Part shown: piece after piece, positions 1 through 5,109 of the stretch | Layout of the letters: every line of letters begins with the position of its first letter | How positions within the stretch are numbered: the stretch's first letter is position 1 | NCBI GenBank assembly: GCA_031290855.1 | Contig: JAISLM010000039.1 | Location: 1 to 7,222 of the forward strand | Source: Spirochaetaceae bacterium | GTDB lineage: Bacteria > Spirochaetota > Spirochaetia > Treponematales > Breznakiellaceae | Direction of reading: 5' to 3' | Length of the DNA stretch: 7,222 nucleotides | Position numbers and translations under genes: made by a program | The notes under the pieces: generated by a model | What the model was told of the DNA's origin: nothing | What the model saw: only the letters and a program-made list of their open reading frames with translations | The model's database searches: none

Positions 1-585
1 CCGGACGGCATGAACGCCTACGGAAAGCGCGTCCTGGTTATAGGCGGCGGCGATACCGGGGCGGACTGCGTGGGAACGGCCAACAGACAGGGAGCGCGGC
101 AGGTAACCCAGATAGAGGTGCTGCCCAGGCCGCCGGAACACAGGCCGGACGACGAGCCCTGGCCGCTTTGGCCGAAAGTGCTTAAAACCTCAAGTTCCCA
201 CCTGGAAGGCGGGGAACGGCTCTGGTCGGTTAACACCAGGGCTTTTACCGGGAACGGCCGGGTAGAAGCGGCGCGGGTATGCGGGGTACAATGGATACGA
301 AAGGACGGTCTCTGGAACATGAGCGAGGTTCCGGATTCCGCTTTTGAGATAGACGCCGACATTGTGCTTCTTGCCATGGGTTTTACCCATGTGGTTCAGA
401 AGGGATTGACAGCCGATCTTGGGCTTGAGACCGACGAACGGGGAAACATACGGACCCGGGGGAGTTTTCATACCAGCAATCCCAAGGTATGGGCGGCGGG
501 CGATTCAAGAAACGGAGCGAGTCTTGTAGTCAGGGCCATTGCCGACGGCCGGGCCGCCGCGGAAGCGATTCAGGCTCATCTTTAG
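1..585 (+). CDS. gltD: Glutamate synthase (NADPH) small subunit, C-terminal part (5' end outside window)
   Basis: The reading frame is open from the first base, so the gene begins before the window; about 194 C-terminal residues are visible of the usual 470-500. GltD passes electrons from NAD(P)H through FAD and Fe-S clusters to the large subunit GltB, which makes glutamate from 2-oxoglutarate and glutamine in the cytoplasm. Visible residues 11-22 contain the second Rossmann motif, VLVIGGGDTGAD, for NAD(P)H binding. It is followed by the family-typical LPRPPEHRPDDEPWPLWP stretch (nt 121-174) and by the C-terminal FAD-contacting segment WAAGDSRNGASLVVRAI (about nt 490-540). The end is intact, with a TAG stop. 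The N-terminal Fe-S region cannot be checked. A related FAD/NADPH oxidoreductase of the same superfamily is possible, but the PPEHRPDDEPWPLWP block strongly favours GltD. The next gene starts 21 bases downstream on the same strand, so co-transcription is likely. Confidence 0.93.
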   Translation, partial: PDGMNAYGKRVLVIGGGDTGADCVGTANRQGARQVTQIEVLPRPPEHRPDDEPWPLWPKVLKTSSSHLEGGERLWSVNTRAFTGNGRVEAARVCGVQWIRKDGLWNMSEVPDSAFEIDADIVLLAMGFTHVVQKGLTADLGLETDERGNIRTRGSFHTSNPKVWAAGDSRNGASLVVRAIADGRAAAEAIQAHL

Positions 586-606
586 GAAATTCATCGTCAG
601 GAAATT

Positions 607-1479
607 ATGGAAAAACATACGAATATAAAAGCTCTTGCTTCCGATATGGACGGAACGCTCCTCATGCCGGATAAAACCCTGGGCGACAGAACCCTTAAAG
701 CCCTCGGCGCGTGCATGGAAAAGGGAATCAAGGTGATCCTTTCCACGGGCCGGGGAGTTGAATCGGTAGAGCCTTACCGCAGAACCATCGGGACATCGGG
801 GCCCCAGATTTACTACAACGGCGCCGAAGTGCTTGACATGCCCGGCGGCACAACAATCCACGCCGAACTGCTTGGCGCCGCTCCCGTTCTTTTCTGCCTG
901 GAACTGGCGCGGAAAAAGGGCCTTTATCTACAGGTCTATTTTCCCGCGGGGGCTCTTCCCGCCGGGACTTTCGGCGCCTCTGACAAAGAAATCCTTTTAA
1001 CCGAAAAGCTTGGTCCCGAATCGGAATACTACCTTAAAAATTCGGGACTCCAGGCCCGCGCGGGAGACCTTGAGGCCGCCCTTTCCACGCCGGGGCTTCC
1101 GGGCATCATCAAATGTATGTTTATCACCAAAGAGGAGTATCACGAGGAGTTAAAAAATTCCATACGGGAACGCTTCGGCGATTCCGTTACCCTGGTGCGT
1201 TCTTCTCCCATTTACCTGGAAATTCTGGCGAAAGGCGTTTCCAAAGGCGCGGGGCTTGCCCGTGCCCTAAAGTATCTCGACATCGATCCGAAAGACACAA
1301 TCGTTTTTGGGGATGAGGAAAACGACCTTTCCATGTTTGCGGCTGCCGGCTATTCCGCGGCGCCGGCCAACGCGGCCAAAGCGGCGCTGGAAAAAGCCAC
1401 CTTCCGCATAGGTTCCAACGCCGGCGAAGGGGTGGCGGCTTTTCTTGAAGAGCGGGTACTGGGGAGGGAACCCGGCTAA
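607..1479 (+). CDS. HAD-superfamily phosphatase, Cof-type (subfamily IIB)
   Basis: A 290-residue protein, the usual length for Cof/YidA-like HAD hydrolases, which dephosphorylate sugar phosphates, flavin nucleotides or similar small phosphoesters in the cytoplasm. Motif I is DMDGTLL with nucleophile Asp13 and acid/base Asp15. Motif II is in ILSTGRG (Ser46/Thr47). The motif III lysine lies in the AKGVSKGAGL segment. Motif IV is GDEEND (235-240), the Mg-binding acidic loop. The roughly 100-residue insert between motifs II and III matches a C2-type cap. The ATG at 607 is preceded by AGGA at 599-602, somewhat close to the start. The substrate cannot be told from sequence. The gene follows gltD closely, but a functional link to glutamate synthesis is not implied. 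Confidence 0.9.
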   Translation: MEKHTNIKALASDMDGTLLMPDKTLGDRTLKALGACMEKGIKVILSTGRGVESVEPYRRTIGTSGPQIYYNGAEVLDMPGGTTIHAELLGAAPVLFCLELARKKGLYLQVYFPAGALPAGTFGASDKEILLTEKLGPESEYYLKNSGLQARAGDLEAALSTPGLPGIIKCMFITKEEYHEELKNSIRERFGDSVTLVRSSPIYLEILAKGVSKGAGLARALKYLDIDPKDTIVFGDEENDLSMFAAAGYSAAPANAAKAALEKATFRIGSNAGEGVAAFLEERVLGREPG

Positions 1480-1732
1480 AGCAAAAAGCGGAATCCGCAA
1501 CTGCCGGCAACAACGTGTCTACATTATAGACAGATACTAATTATACAGAGATAGAAGGGAAATGAAAATGAATAGCAAAAAGTCTGACAGTGCTTTATTT
1601 GGATTTTCAGTATATCGAATGACGGAGGGTTACACCAGTATTTGTTTATAAAAACGCGCTGCGCGCAACCCGGCGCCGCCGGCTGTTATTCGAAAGTCTG
1701 GTTTAATACCCCGCGGCTTGCCGCGCGGAGGC
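1480..1732. other. Convergent intergenic region with several short hairpins
   Basis: This stretch separates the plus-strand phosphatase gene from the converging minus-strand gene. It holds perfect short inverted repeats: GCGG-AAT-CCGC at 1488-1498, TGTCTA-CATTA-TAGACA at 1516-1532, CGCG-CTG-CGCG at 1655-1665 and CCGGC-GCC-GCCGG at 1670-1682. None is followed by a clear T-run, so I do not call a canonical Rho-independent terminator, although the paired GC hairpins at 1655-1682 could stop transcription from either side. The centre (about 1530-1655) is much more AT-rich than the surroundings and carries a possible small ORF. The right end is a repeat copy annotated separately. Confidence 0.6.
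1562..1651 (+). CDS. Possible 29-residue small protein
   Basis: ATG at 1562 opens a 29-codon frame ending in TAA at 1649-1651. It is preceded by AGAAGGGA (1553-1560), a fair Shine-Dalgarno match, though very close to the start; a second in-frame ATG at 1568 gives better spacing. The peptide begins MKMNSKKSDS and ends YTSICL. It has a basic N-terminus and no obvious membrane segment. Base composition is AT-rich, unlike the GC-rich neighbours, so it may be a small gene, a remnant of a lost gene or chance. I do not recognise it. Confidence 0.25.
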   Translation: MKMNSKKSDSALFGFSVYRMTEGYTSICL

Positions 1733-1738
1733 TCATTT
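1688..1738 (+). repeat. Palindromic intergenic repeat, copy 1
   Basis: Bases 1688-1725 are identical over 38 bases to 3870-3907. The unit begins ATTCGAAAGTCTGGTTTAAT, continues ACC, and then forms a GC hairpin whose loop is CTTG (CGCGG-CTTG-CCGCG). In this copy the hairpin is followed by GCGGAGGCTCATTT (1725-1738), which is also found at copy 3 (4092-4105). The right end overlaps the TGA stop (1733-1735) of the minus-strand gene. The structure resembles REP/BIME-type or small MITE-like elements. A terminator or mRNA-end stabiliser role for the minus-strand operon is possible. Confidence 0.8.
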
Positions 1739-3094
1739 CCCCAGCACGTCCGCCATTATCCCCGCCAGACCCGGCTTGTTTTTGGGGTCGTACAGGAATT
1801 GCAGGGCGCGGCGGCTTTCGGCGACGACCGTTTGCTGCCGCGAGTTGGCGGGGGAGAAAACAAAACCCCGCGTGTCGGCTTCGGCGGAACTGACCGTCTC
1901 CCCCGTCAGCACGTCGTACAGGGTAAAACGCGCCGAGGCCGTGATAGAGGGCGGGACATTGTACGCCGCCACGCCCGGTGAAAGCCGCGTCCCGGCAAAA
2001 ACAATGGCAACAAACCGGGCGGGAAACGATTTGACGTTCGCGTTGATATAGCCGATAATGGCCGCCTCGTCGAGAAAGGCGCTGTTTGTATATTCGCCGG
2101 GCAGGTTAAACCGGACGGCGTTTAAACCGAACTGGCGCGCTGCCGCCGTTATAAACTGGGGTATCACCAGGTTTGAGGACTTCAAAACATCGCCGTTTTC
2201 GGTCTGTATCACTTCTATGCCGGTTCCACAGATCTTTGACCCGTCCTTCATGTCCGCGACGGCGGACCGGAAAGCGGCGGGGGAAGAGCGCCCCCCGGGC
2301 GTGAGAACCAGGGCGGCATTTTCTTTTTTTATCGTAAACATCCCGAAATCCTGCAAGGCCCGGACAATGCCGTCGTAATGGCGCGGCGAATCGTAGATGA
2401 CGCGCGCGGGGTTTCCGTCTATGATCCCGGCGAAAACAACCGCGCCGCGGTACAGCTTTTTGCAGAAGATTTCCGTCTGCCCCAGGTATTCCGCCTGGCC
2501 GCCTGTTCCGGCAAAGCTTATGGTAACGCAGTTGTCCCGCAGCCATGAATAAAAATCGGCGTACCCGGCGGGCCTGTTGCCGGAAAGCCGCGTAACGCCC
2601 TTTGCCTTCTGCTCAAAAAAACGGTAGGCCAGAAAAGCGGCCTCCTCGTTTTCGATGTAGCGGAGCGCTTTTTGATAATCCTCATCGCTCATCGCGGCAA
2701 GGACGCGCGCCGTATACGCGCCCCCCCGGTGTTCGATTTTCCGCGCCGCCTCGCGCACCCCGCTTAACGGGACCCGGGTGGAAAAGGACGAGGTTTCCAC
2801 CTGTATCGGATAGGCGTCGGCAATGTCGCTGTCGTAGCCTTCCTCGCGGACGCTTACGCTGGTAAGGCTCTCCACCCGCGTGGCTATTGAGGAGGCGAAG
2901 TTTTGTAAAGCGTTCTGCCACGCGCCCTTGAAAGCCTCCTGCTCCGTCGCGGAGGGCAGGGAAACCCCCACCTGGTACTTGAGCCCGGCCGTATCTTTTG
3001 GCGGGTTTATGTCCCAGCCGGGGGGGATCTGCTGGGCAGAGGCGAAATTCGCCGCCAGGACGAAAGCCCCGCATAAAAACAATAATTTTTTCAT
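1733..3094 (-). CDS. Exported protein of unknown function with LPP20-like N-terminal region
   Basis: A 453-residue protein. The start is placed at 3094 because the ATG overlaps the upstream gene's TGA (ATGA) and begins a clean signal peptide, MKKLLFL..ASA-QQ, with predicted cleavage after Ala20; a longer frame to 3133 would put 13 residues in front of the signal. There is no convincing lipobox, so it is likely periplasmic or surface rather than a lipoprotein. Residues about 40-150 (an alternating helical segment WQNALQNFASSIATRVES, then GGAYTARVLAAMSDEDYQKAL) resemble the LPP20-type domain of spirochaete envelope proteins; this is a weak family match made by eye. The remaining 300 residues have no motif I can name. 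It is the last gene of the minus-strand cluster and translationally coupled to the YfaP-like gene, which suggests a joint envelope role. The stop codon lies inside a repeat element. Confidence 0.8.
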   Translation of the reverse strand: MKKLLFLCGAFVLAANFASAQQIPPGWDINPPKDTAGLKYQVGVSLPSATEQEAFKGAWQNALQNFASSIATRVESLTSVSVREEGYDSDIADAYPIQVETSSFSTRVPLSGVREAARKIEHRGGAYTARVLAAMSDEDYQKALRYIENEEAAFLAYRFFEQKAKGVTRLSGNRPAGYADFYSWLRDNCVTISFAGTGGQAEYLGQTEIFCKKLYRGAVVFAGIIDGNPARVIYDSPRHYDGIVRALQDFGMFTIKKENAALVLTPGGRSSPAAFRSAVADMKDGSKICGTGIEVIQTENGDVLKSSNLVIPQFITAAARQFGLNAVRFNLPGEYTNSAFLDEAAIIGYINANVKSFPARFVAIVFAGTRLSPGVAAYNVPPSITASARFTLYDVLTGETVSSAEADTRGFVFSPANSRQQTVVAESRRALQFLYDPKNKPGLAGIMADVLGK

Positions 3095-3840
3095 CTTACC
3101 ACCCTGCCCCCGGCAATCCCGCACACCCGCCACGTCGTTCCCGGCCTGCCGGGGGGTACGGTGAACGCTTCCAGCAGGCGGTTGTCGCCGTAGATCCGCA
3201 CCACCGCCCCGGACTGGGAAAGGGCGCGGGAGGACGGCTGATCCTGGTTGGTATAGTCGGTAACGTAGATGTCGTAGACCGCCTCGCCGTCTACCCGTTC
3301 CACCGTAATGGTTTCGGGGCCGTAGCTCCGCGTGTCGTCCCGGTCAAGGAAGGCGCTGCCGTCCTCGGCGGCGTGGGCGTTCCAGAACGCGATGTGATAG
3401 CCTCCCCGCTTTTCAAGATGCAGGTCCAGGTCTTCCGGCTTTTCGCCCCAGTCGAGCACAACGCGAAAGCCCCGAGGCAGTTCGGGGGAGATCGAAAAGC
3501 GGCCGCCGGGCAGGTTGTTCAGCTTTATCTCAAAGCCTATTTTTGTGGTAACAAAGCCTTCTTTTGAAAATTCCAGGGTAAAGAAGCCGTCGTCGCGTTC
3601 CGGGAACGTGACGATGCCCTCGCGGTCCGTCTCGAACTCCCCGATGCCTTCTATCGCCACCTTCGCGCCCGCTATGGGCGTTCCGTCAAGGGCGCTGGCG
3701 AAACGCATGGGGATAAGCCCCTCCATCTTGAGCCCCATAAGCCGCCTCTGGATGCGCAGATCCTCCGCCTTGTCATTTGTCTGGGCAAACAGCCCCGCGC
3801 ACAGGCACAGCGCGAACATCAGAAACAATAGTTTTTTCAT
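3091..3840 (-). CDS. Exported carboxypeptidase-regulatory-like plus YfaP/DUF2135-like protein
   Basis: A 249-residue protein. The ATG at 3840 is chosen because it has GGGGAAGA directly upstream (3841-3848) and starts the signal peptide MKKLLFLMFALCLCAGLFA-Q, cleaved after about residue 19. A GTG at 3864 is in frame but has no ribosome binding site and would bury the signal. Residues about 43-110 form a beta-sandwich of the carboxypeptidase regulatory-like type (GTPIAGAKVAIEG..DREGIVTF..KEGFVT). Residues about 125-249 match the YfaP/DUF2135 pattern: VVLDWGEKPEDLDLHL, then FWN, LDRDD, YGPETI, a YDIYVTDY strand, and a closing RIYG..F..W strand. Such domains are found in secreted or surface proteins and look adhesive or structural; no catalytic site is evident. 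It overlaps the downstream gene by four bases (ATGA), indicating coupled translation. It may have its own promoter in the repeat-rich spacer, but I see no convincing -35/-10 pair. Confidence 0.82.
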   Translation of the reverse strand: MKKLLFLMFALCLCAGLFAQTNDKAEDLRIQRRLMGLKMEGLIPMRFASALDGTPIAGAKVAIEGIGEFETDREGIVTFPERDDGFFTLEFSKEGFVTTKIGFEIKLNNLPGGRFSISPELPRGFRVVLDWGEKPEDLDLHLEKRGGYHIAFWNAHAAEDGSAFLDRDDTRSYGPETITVERVDGEAVYDIYVTDYTNQDQPSSRALSQSGAVVRIYGDNRLLEAFTVPPGRPGTTWRVCGIAGGRVVR

Positions 3841-3869
3841 TCTTCCCCATTCCTCATTAATCACTATTC

Positions 3870-3908
3870 ATTCGAAAGTCTGGTTTAATACCCCGCGGCT
3901 TGCCGCGG
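3870..3908 (+). repeat. Palindromic intergenic repeat, copy 2
   Basis: Bases 3870-3907 are identical to copy 1 (1688-1725). Here the hairpin is complete: CCGCGG-CTTG-CCGCGG (about 3893-3908), a six-base-pair stem with the loop CTTG closed by G-C, an RNA tetraloop known to be unusually stable. The element lies 30 bases upstream of the start codon at 3840, so it would sit in the 5' leader of that minus-strand gene. Confidence 0.8.
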
Positions 3909-3949
3909 CTCAGATGCCGTAACGCTTACAAAAAATTGGTACAATTCCA

Positions 3950-3967
3950 CGCCGCTGTATAGCGGCG
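3950..3967. other. Strong hairpin CGCCGCT-GTAT-AGCGGCG
   Basis: A perfect seven-base-pair inverted repeat with a four-base loop. On the plus strand it follows AATTGGTACAATT, itself a short inverted repeat (AATTG-GTA-CAATT). On the minus strand it is followed at short distance by CAATTTTTTG, so it is a weak candidate for a terminator after gene A, but the T-run is about 18 bases from the stem, too far for a classical one. Confidence 0.5.
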
Positions 3968-3989
3968 CATGAATCCTTCTTCTAATTGC

Positions 3990-4016
3990 CAGCCCAACGG
4001 GCTGATTAAACCAGAC
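3990..4016 (-). repeat. Inverted, partial relative of the palindromic repeat
   Basis: ATTAAACCAGAC (4005-4016) is the reverse complement of the GTCTGGTTTAAT core of copies 1 and 2. It is joined to a different hairpin, CAGCCC-AAC-GGGCTG (3990-4004), in the same relative place as the CTTG hairpin of the other copies. This suggests one family: a fixed 12-base core followed by an interchangeable GC hairpin. Confidence 0.6.
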
Positions 4017-4036
4017 GGTATTATAAACTTCCTATC

Positions 4037-4052
4037 GAACGAGCCTTCGTTC
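4037..4052. other. Hairpin GAACGA-GCCT-TCGTTC
   Basis: A perfect six-base-pair inverted repeat with a four-base loop, between the inverted core element and repeat copy 3. It alternates with a second possible pairing, GCCTT (4043-4047) with AAGGC (about 4058-4062). Its function is not evident; it adds to the dense run of secondary structure in the 3841-4103 spacer. Confidence 0.4.
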
Positions 4053-4072
4053 AAACAAAGGCGAAGCTTAAG

Positions 4073-4105
4073 ATACCGCAGGGCTTGCCCTGCGGAGGCT
4101 CATTT
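4073..4105 (+). repeat. Palindromic intergenic repeat, copy 3 (right half)
   Basis: Contains TACC followed by CCGCAGGG-CTTG-CCCTGCGG (4076-4095), an eight-base-pair stem with the same CTTG loop as copies 1 and 2, and then GCGGAGGCTCATTT (4092-4105), identical to 1725-1738. The stem differs in sequence from the other copies but remains fully paired, so the structure is kept. The element abuts and slightly overlaps the TAA stop (4104-4106) of minus-strand gene A. Confidence 0.7.
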
Positions 4106-4232
4106 AAAAAGCCCGGACGGCCCGAACCGAGAGTGCACTATTCTTGAAGTAGTCGTACTGCTTGCCATCGCTGAAATTCTGGCCCCACGCGCTAACATTA
4201 CTGTACTCCGACGAGGACCAGTACCAATCATT
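4104..4232 (-). other. Candidate DGR-type variable region in gene A
   Basis: The final 43 codons of gene A align without gaps to the final 43 of gene B (4981-5109). Thirteen sense codons differ and none is a silent change. Codon pairs A/B from the 5' side are AAT/GGT, GAT/AGT, AGT/AAT, GTT/GGT, GGC/CCA, AAT/TAT, TAC/AGC, GAC/TAC, TAC/GGC, TTC/GCC, AAT/GAT, AGT/TAT and CTC/TTC. In twelve, the third base (T or C) is the same in both copies, as expected if AAY template codons were mutated at the adenines. The block YDYFKNS here corresponds to SYGAKDY in B, giving an NNNNKNN pattern. The end (SVRAVRAF) is invariant and would correspond to the homing-initiation side. Confidence 0.6.
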
Positions 4233-4928
4233 TCCCAGGCCGCCGATGTTCTTTGCCCGCAGGTTTTTGTAGACAAAATCAAGTTCCGAGCGTGTCGGCA
4301 AATGCCAATCGGAATAACCGCCGCCTTTGTAAGCGCGGGCAAGGGTAAGCGCTTCGTTCCAGGAAGCCCTGCCCAATAATCCGCTTACCTCCTTATACGT
4401 GCCCCCTTCGGCAAAAAAAACAATGCCGCCGCCGGGCCCCGTATCCCCTATCTTATATACGGGTTTGGGCAGAGCCTTTACCGTGTCTTTTACAAAACCC
4501 GGCATCTTGCCGAATAATTCCCCTAAATCGTTTAACTGCAAACTGCCGGACGAGAGTATCTGCGCCGTGTTTATGTCCAAAACGCTCGCGGTGATAACCG
4601 GCTTCCCTCCAAGAGTCATAAGCTGCCCACGGATAATGCTGTTCGCGCCCAGGGCTTTGCCGAACTCCGCCACCCGGTTGCCGTTTGTCCAGTCCGACTG
4701 CTGGAATTGCAGTTCCGCCATTATTTTGTCAAAGCTGCCCCGGTCCACCACCCGAACCGATCCGCTGACCGCGAGTTCCCCCACAAAGAGTTCATACACC
4801 GTATCGGCATCGTCCCTGGTAAAGCCGCCCCGCGCGTCAAAAGGGCTTACCGCCACGGTAATAAGCTGCTGGGCGAAAGCGCCCGTGGCCAGCAGCAAAA
4901 CCAAAAGACTAAAAAACATCTTCTTCAT
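4104..4928 (-). CDS. Exported CsgG/LpoB-like protein with C-terminal DUF1566/Lcl-type domain (gene A), candidate DGR target
   Basis: A 274-residue protein. The start at 4928 has AAGGAG (4935-4940) six bases upstream and opens the signal peptide MKKMFFSLLVLLLATGAFA-QQ; the frame continues open to 5075, but that part is upstream DNA read in the wrong context. Residues about 22-150 have the CsgG/LpoB-like pattern: VAVSPFD, an ELAVSGSVRVVDRGSFDKIMAE helix-strand, ALGANSIIRGQL, and VLDINTAQIL. From about residue 155 the DUF1566/Lcl-type domain begins with KIGDTGPGGGIVFF, continues with DWHLPTRSELDFVY and ends WYWSSSEY..SAW..FSDGKQ..VRAVRAF. That family is predicted to adopt a C-type-lectin-like fold suited to ligand binding. 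The last 43 codons are a candidate hypervariable region (see separate entry). It is a paralogue of gene B, 52 bases upstream; the two share near-identical 5' and 3' ends with divergent middles. A surface or periplasmic binding role is inferred, with ligand unknown. Confidence 0.88.
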   Translation of the reverse strand: MKKMFFSLLVLLLATGAFAQQLITVAVSPFDARGGFTRDDADTVYELFVGELAVSGSVRVVDRGSFDKIMAELQFQQSDWTNGNRVAEFGKALGANSIIRGQLMTLGGKPVITASVLDINTAQILSSGSLQLNDLGELFGKMPGFVKDTVKALPKPVYKIGDTGPGGGIVFFAEGGTYKEVSGLLGRASWNEALTLARAYKGGGYSDWHLPTRSELDFVYKNLRAKNIGGLGNDWYWSSSEYSNVSAWGQNFSDGKQYDYFKNSALSVRAVRAF

Positions 4929-4944
4929 GACAAACTCCTTAATT
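4869..4944 (-). repeat. Direct repeat covering ribosome binding site and signal peptide, copy in gene A
   Basis: Bases 4869-4944 match 5923-5998 at 74 of 76 positions. The block runs from four bases before the AAGGAG ribosome binding site, through the ATG and signal peptide, to the cleavage site region. After it the two genes diverge at once. It could be the scar of a tandem duplication or of recombination that keeps the export signal constant while the mature part changes. Confidence 0.85.
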
Positions 4945-4980
4945 AACAATGAGCAATTAGTCCTCACTCCTCCCTCTTTG

Positions 4981-5109
4981 CTAAAAAGCCCGGACGGCCC
5001 GAACCGAGAATGCATAATCCTTGGCGCCGTAGCTCTGCTTGCCATCGCTGAAATACTGTGGCCACGCGCTACCATTATTGTACTCCGACGAGGACCAGTA
5101 CCAACTACC
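4981..5109 (-). other. Candidate DGR-type variable region in gene B
   Basis: This is the partner of 4104-4232. The 129 bases encode the last 42 residues plus stop. Runs of identical codons, including many fourfold-degenerate ones (GCG, GGC, GCC, GTC, CGG, TCC, TCG), alternate with changed NNY codons, whereas the sequence just upstream is no longer alignable at base level. Identical silent sites together with concentrated replacement changes argue for recent copying from a shared template with targeted mutation rather than slow divergence. Confidence 0.6.

Noticed and set aside
2106..2546. Second minus-strand frame inside the 453-residue gene
   Set aside because: An arginine- and glycine-rich frame-shifted reading of the real gene, with no start signals.
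3515..3922. Plus-strand frame crossing the YfaP-like gene and repeat copy 2
   Set aside because: Mostly antisense to a supported gene; the shared end with the frame at 1642 (KVWFNTPRLAA) comes only from the non-coding repeat.
1688..4105. CRISPR array
   Set aside because: The repeats are few, irregularly spaced and in both orientations, without uniform spacers or cas genes.
4929..5075. In-frame N-terminal extension of gene A to position 5075
   Set aside because: It reads through the 3' end of gene B in another frame. The ATG at 4928 has a good ribosome binding site and starts a clear signal peptide.
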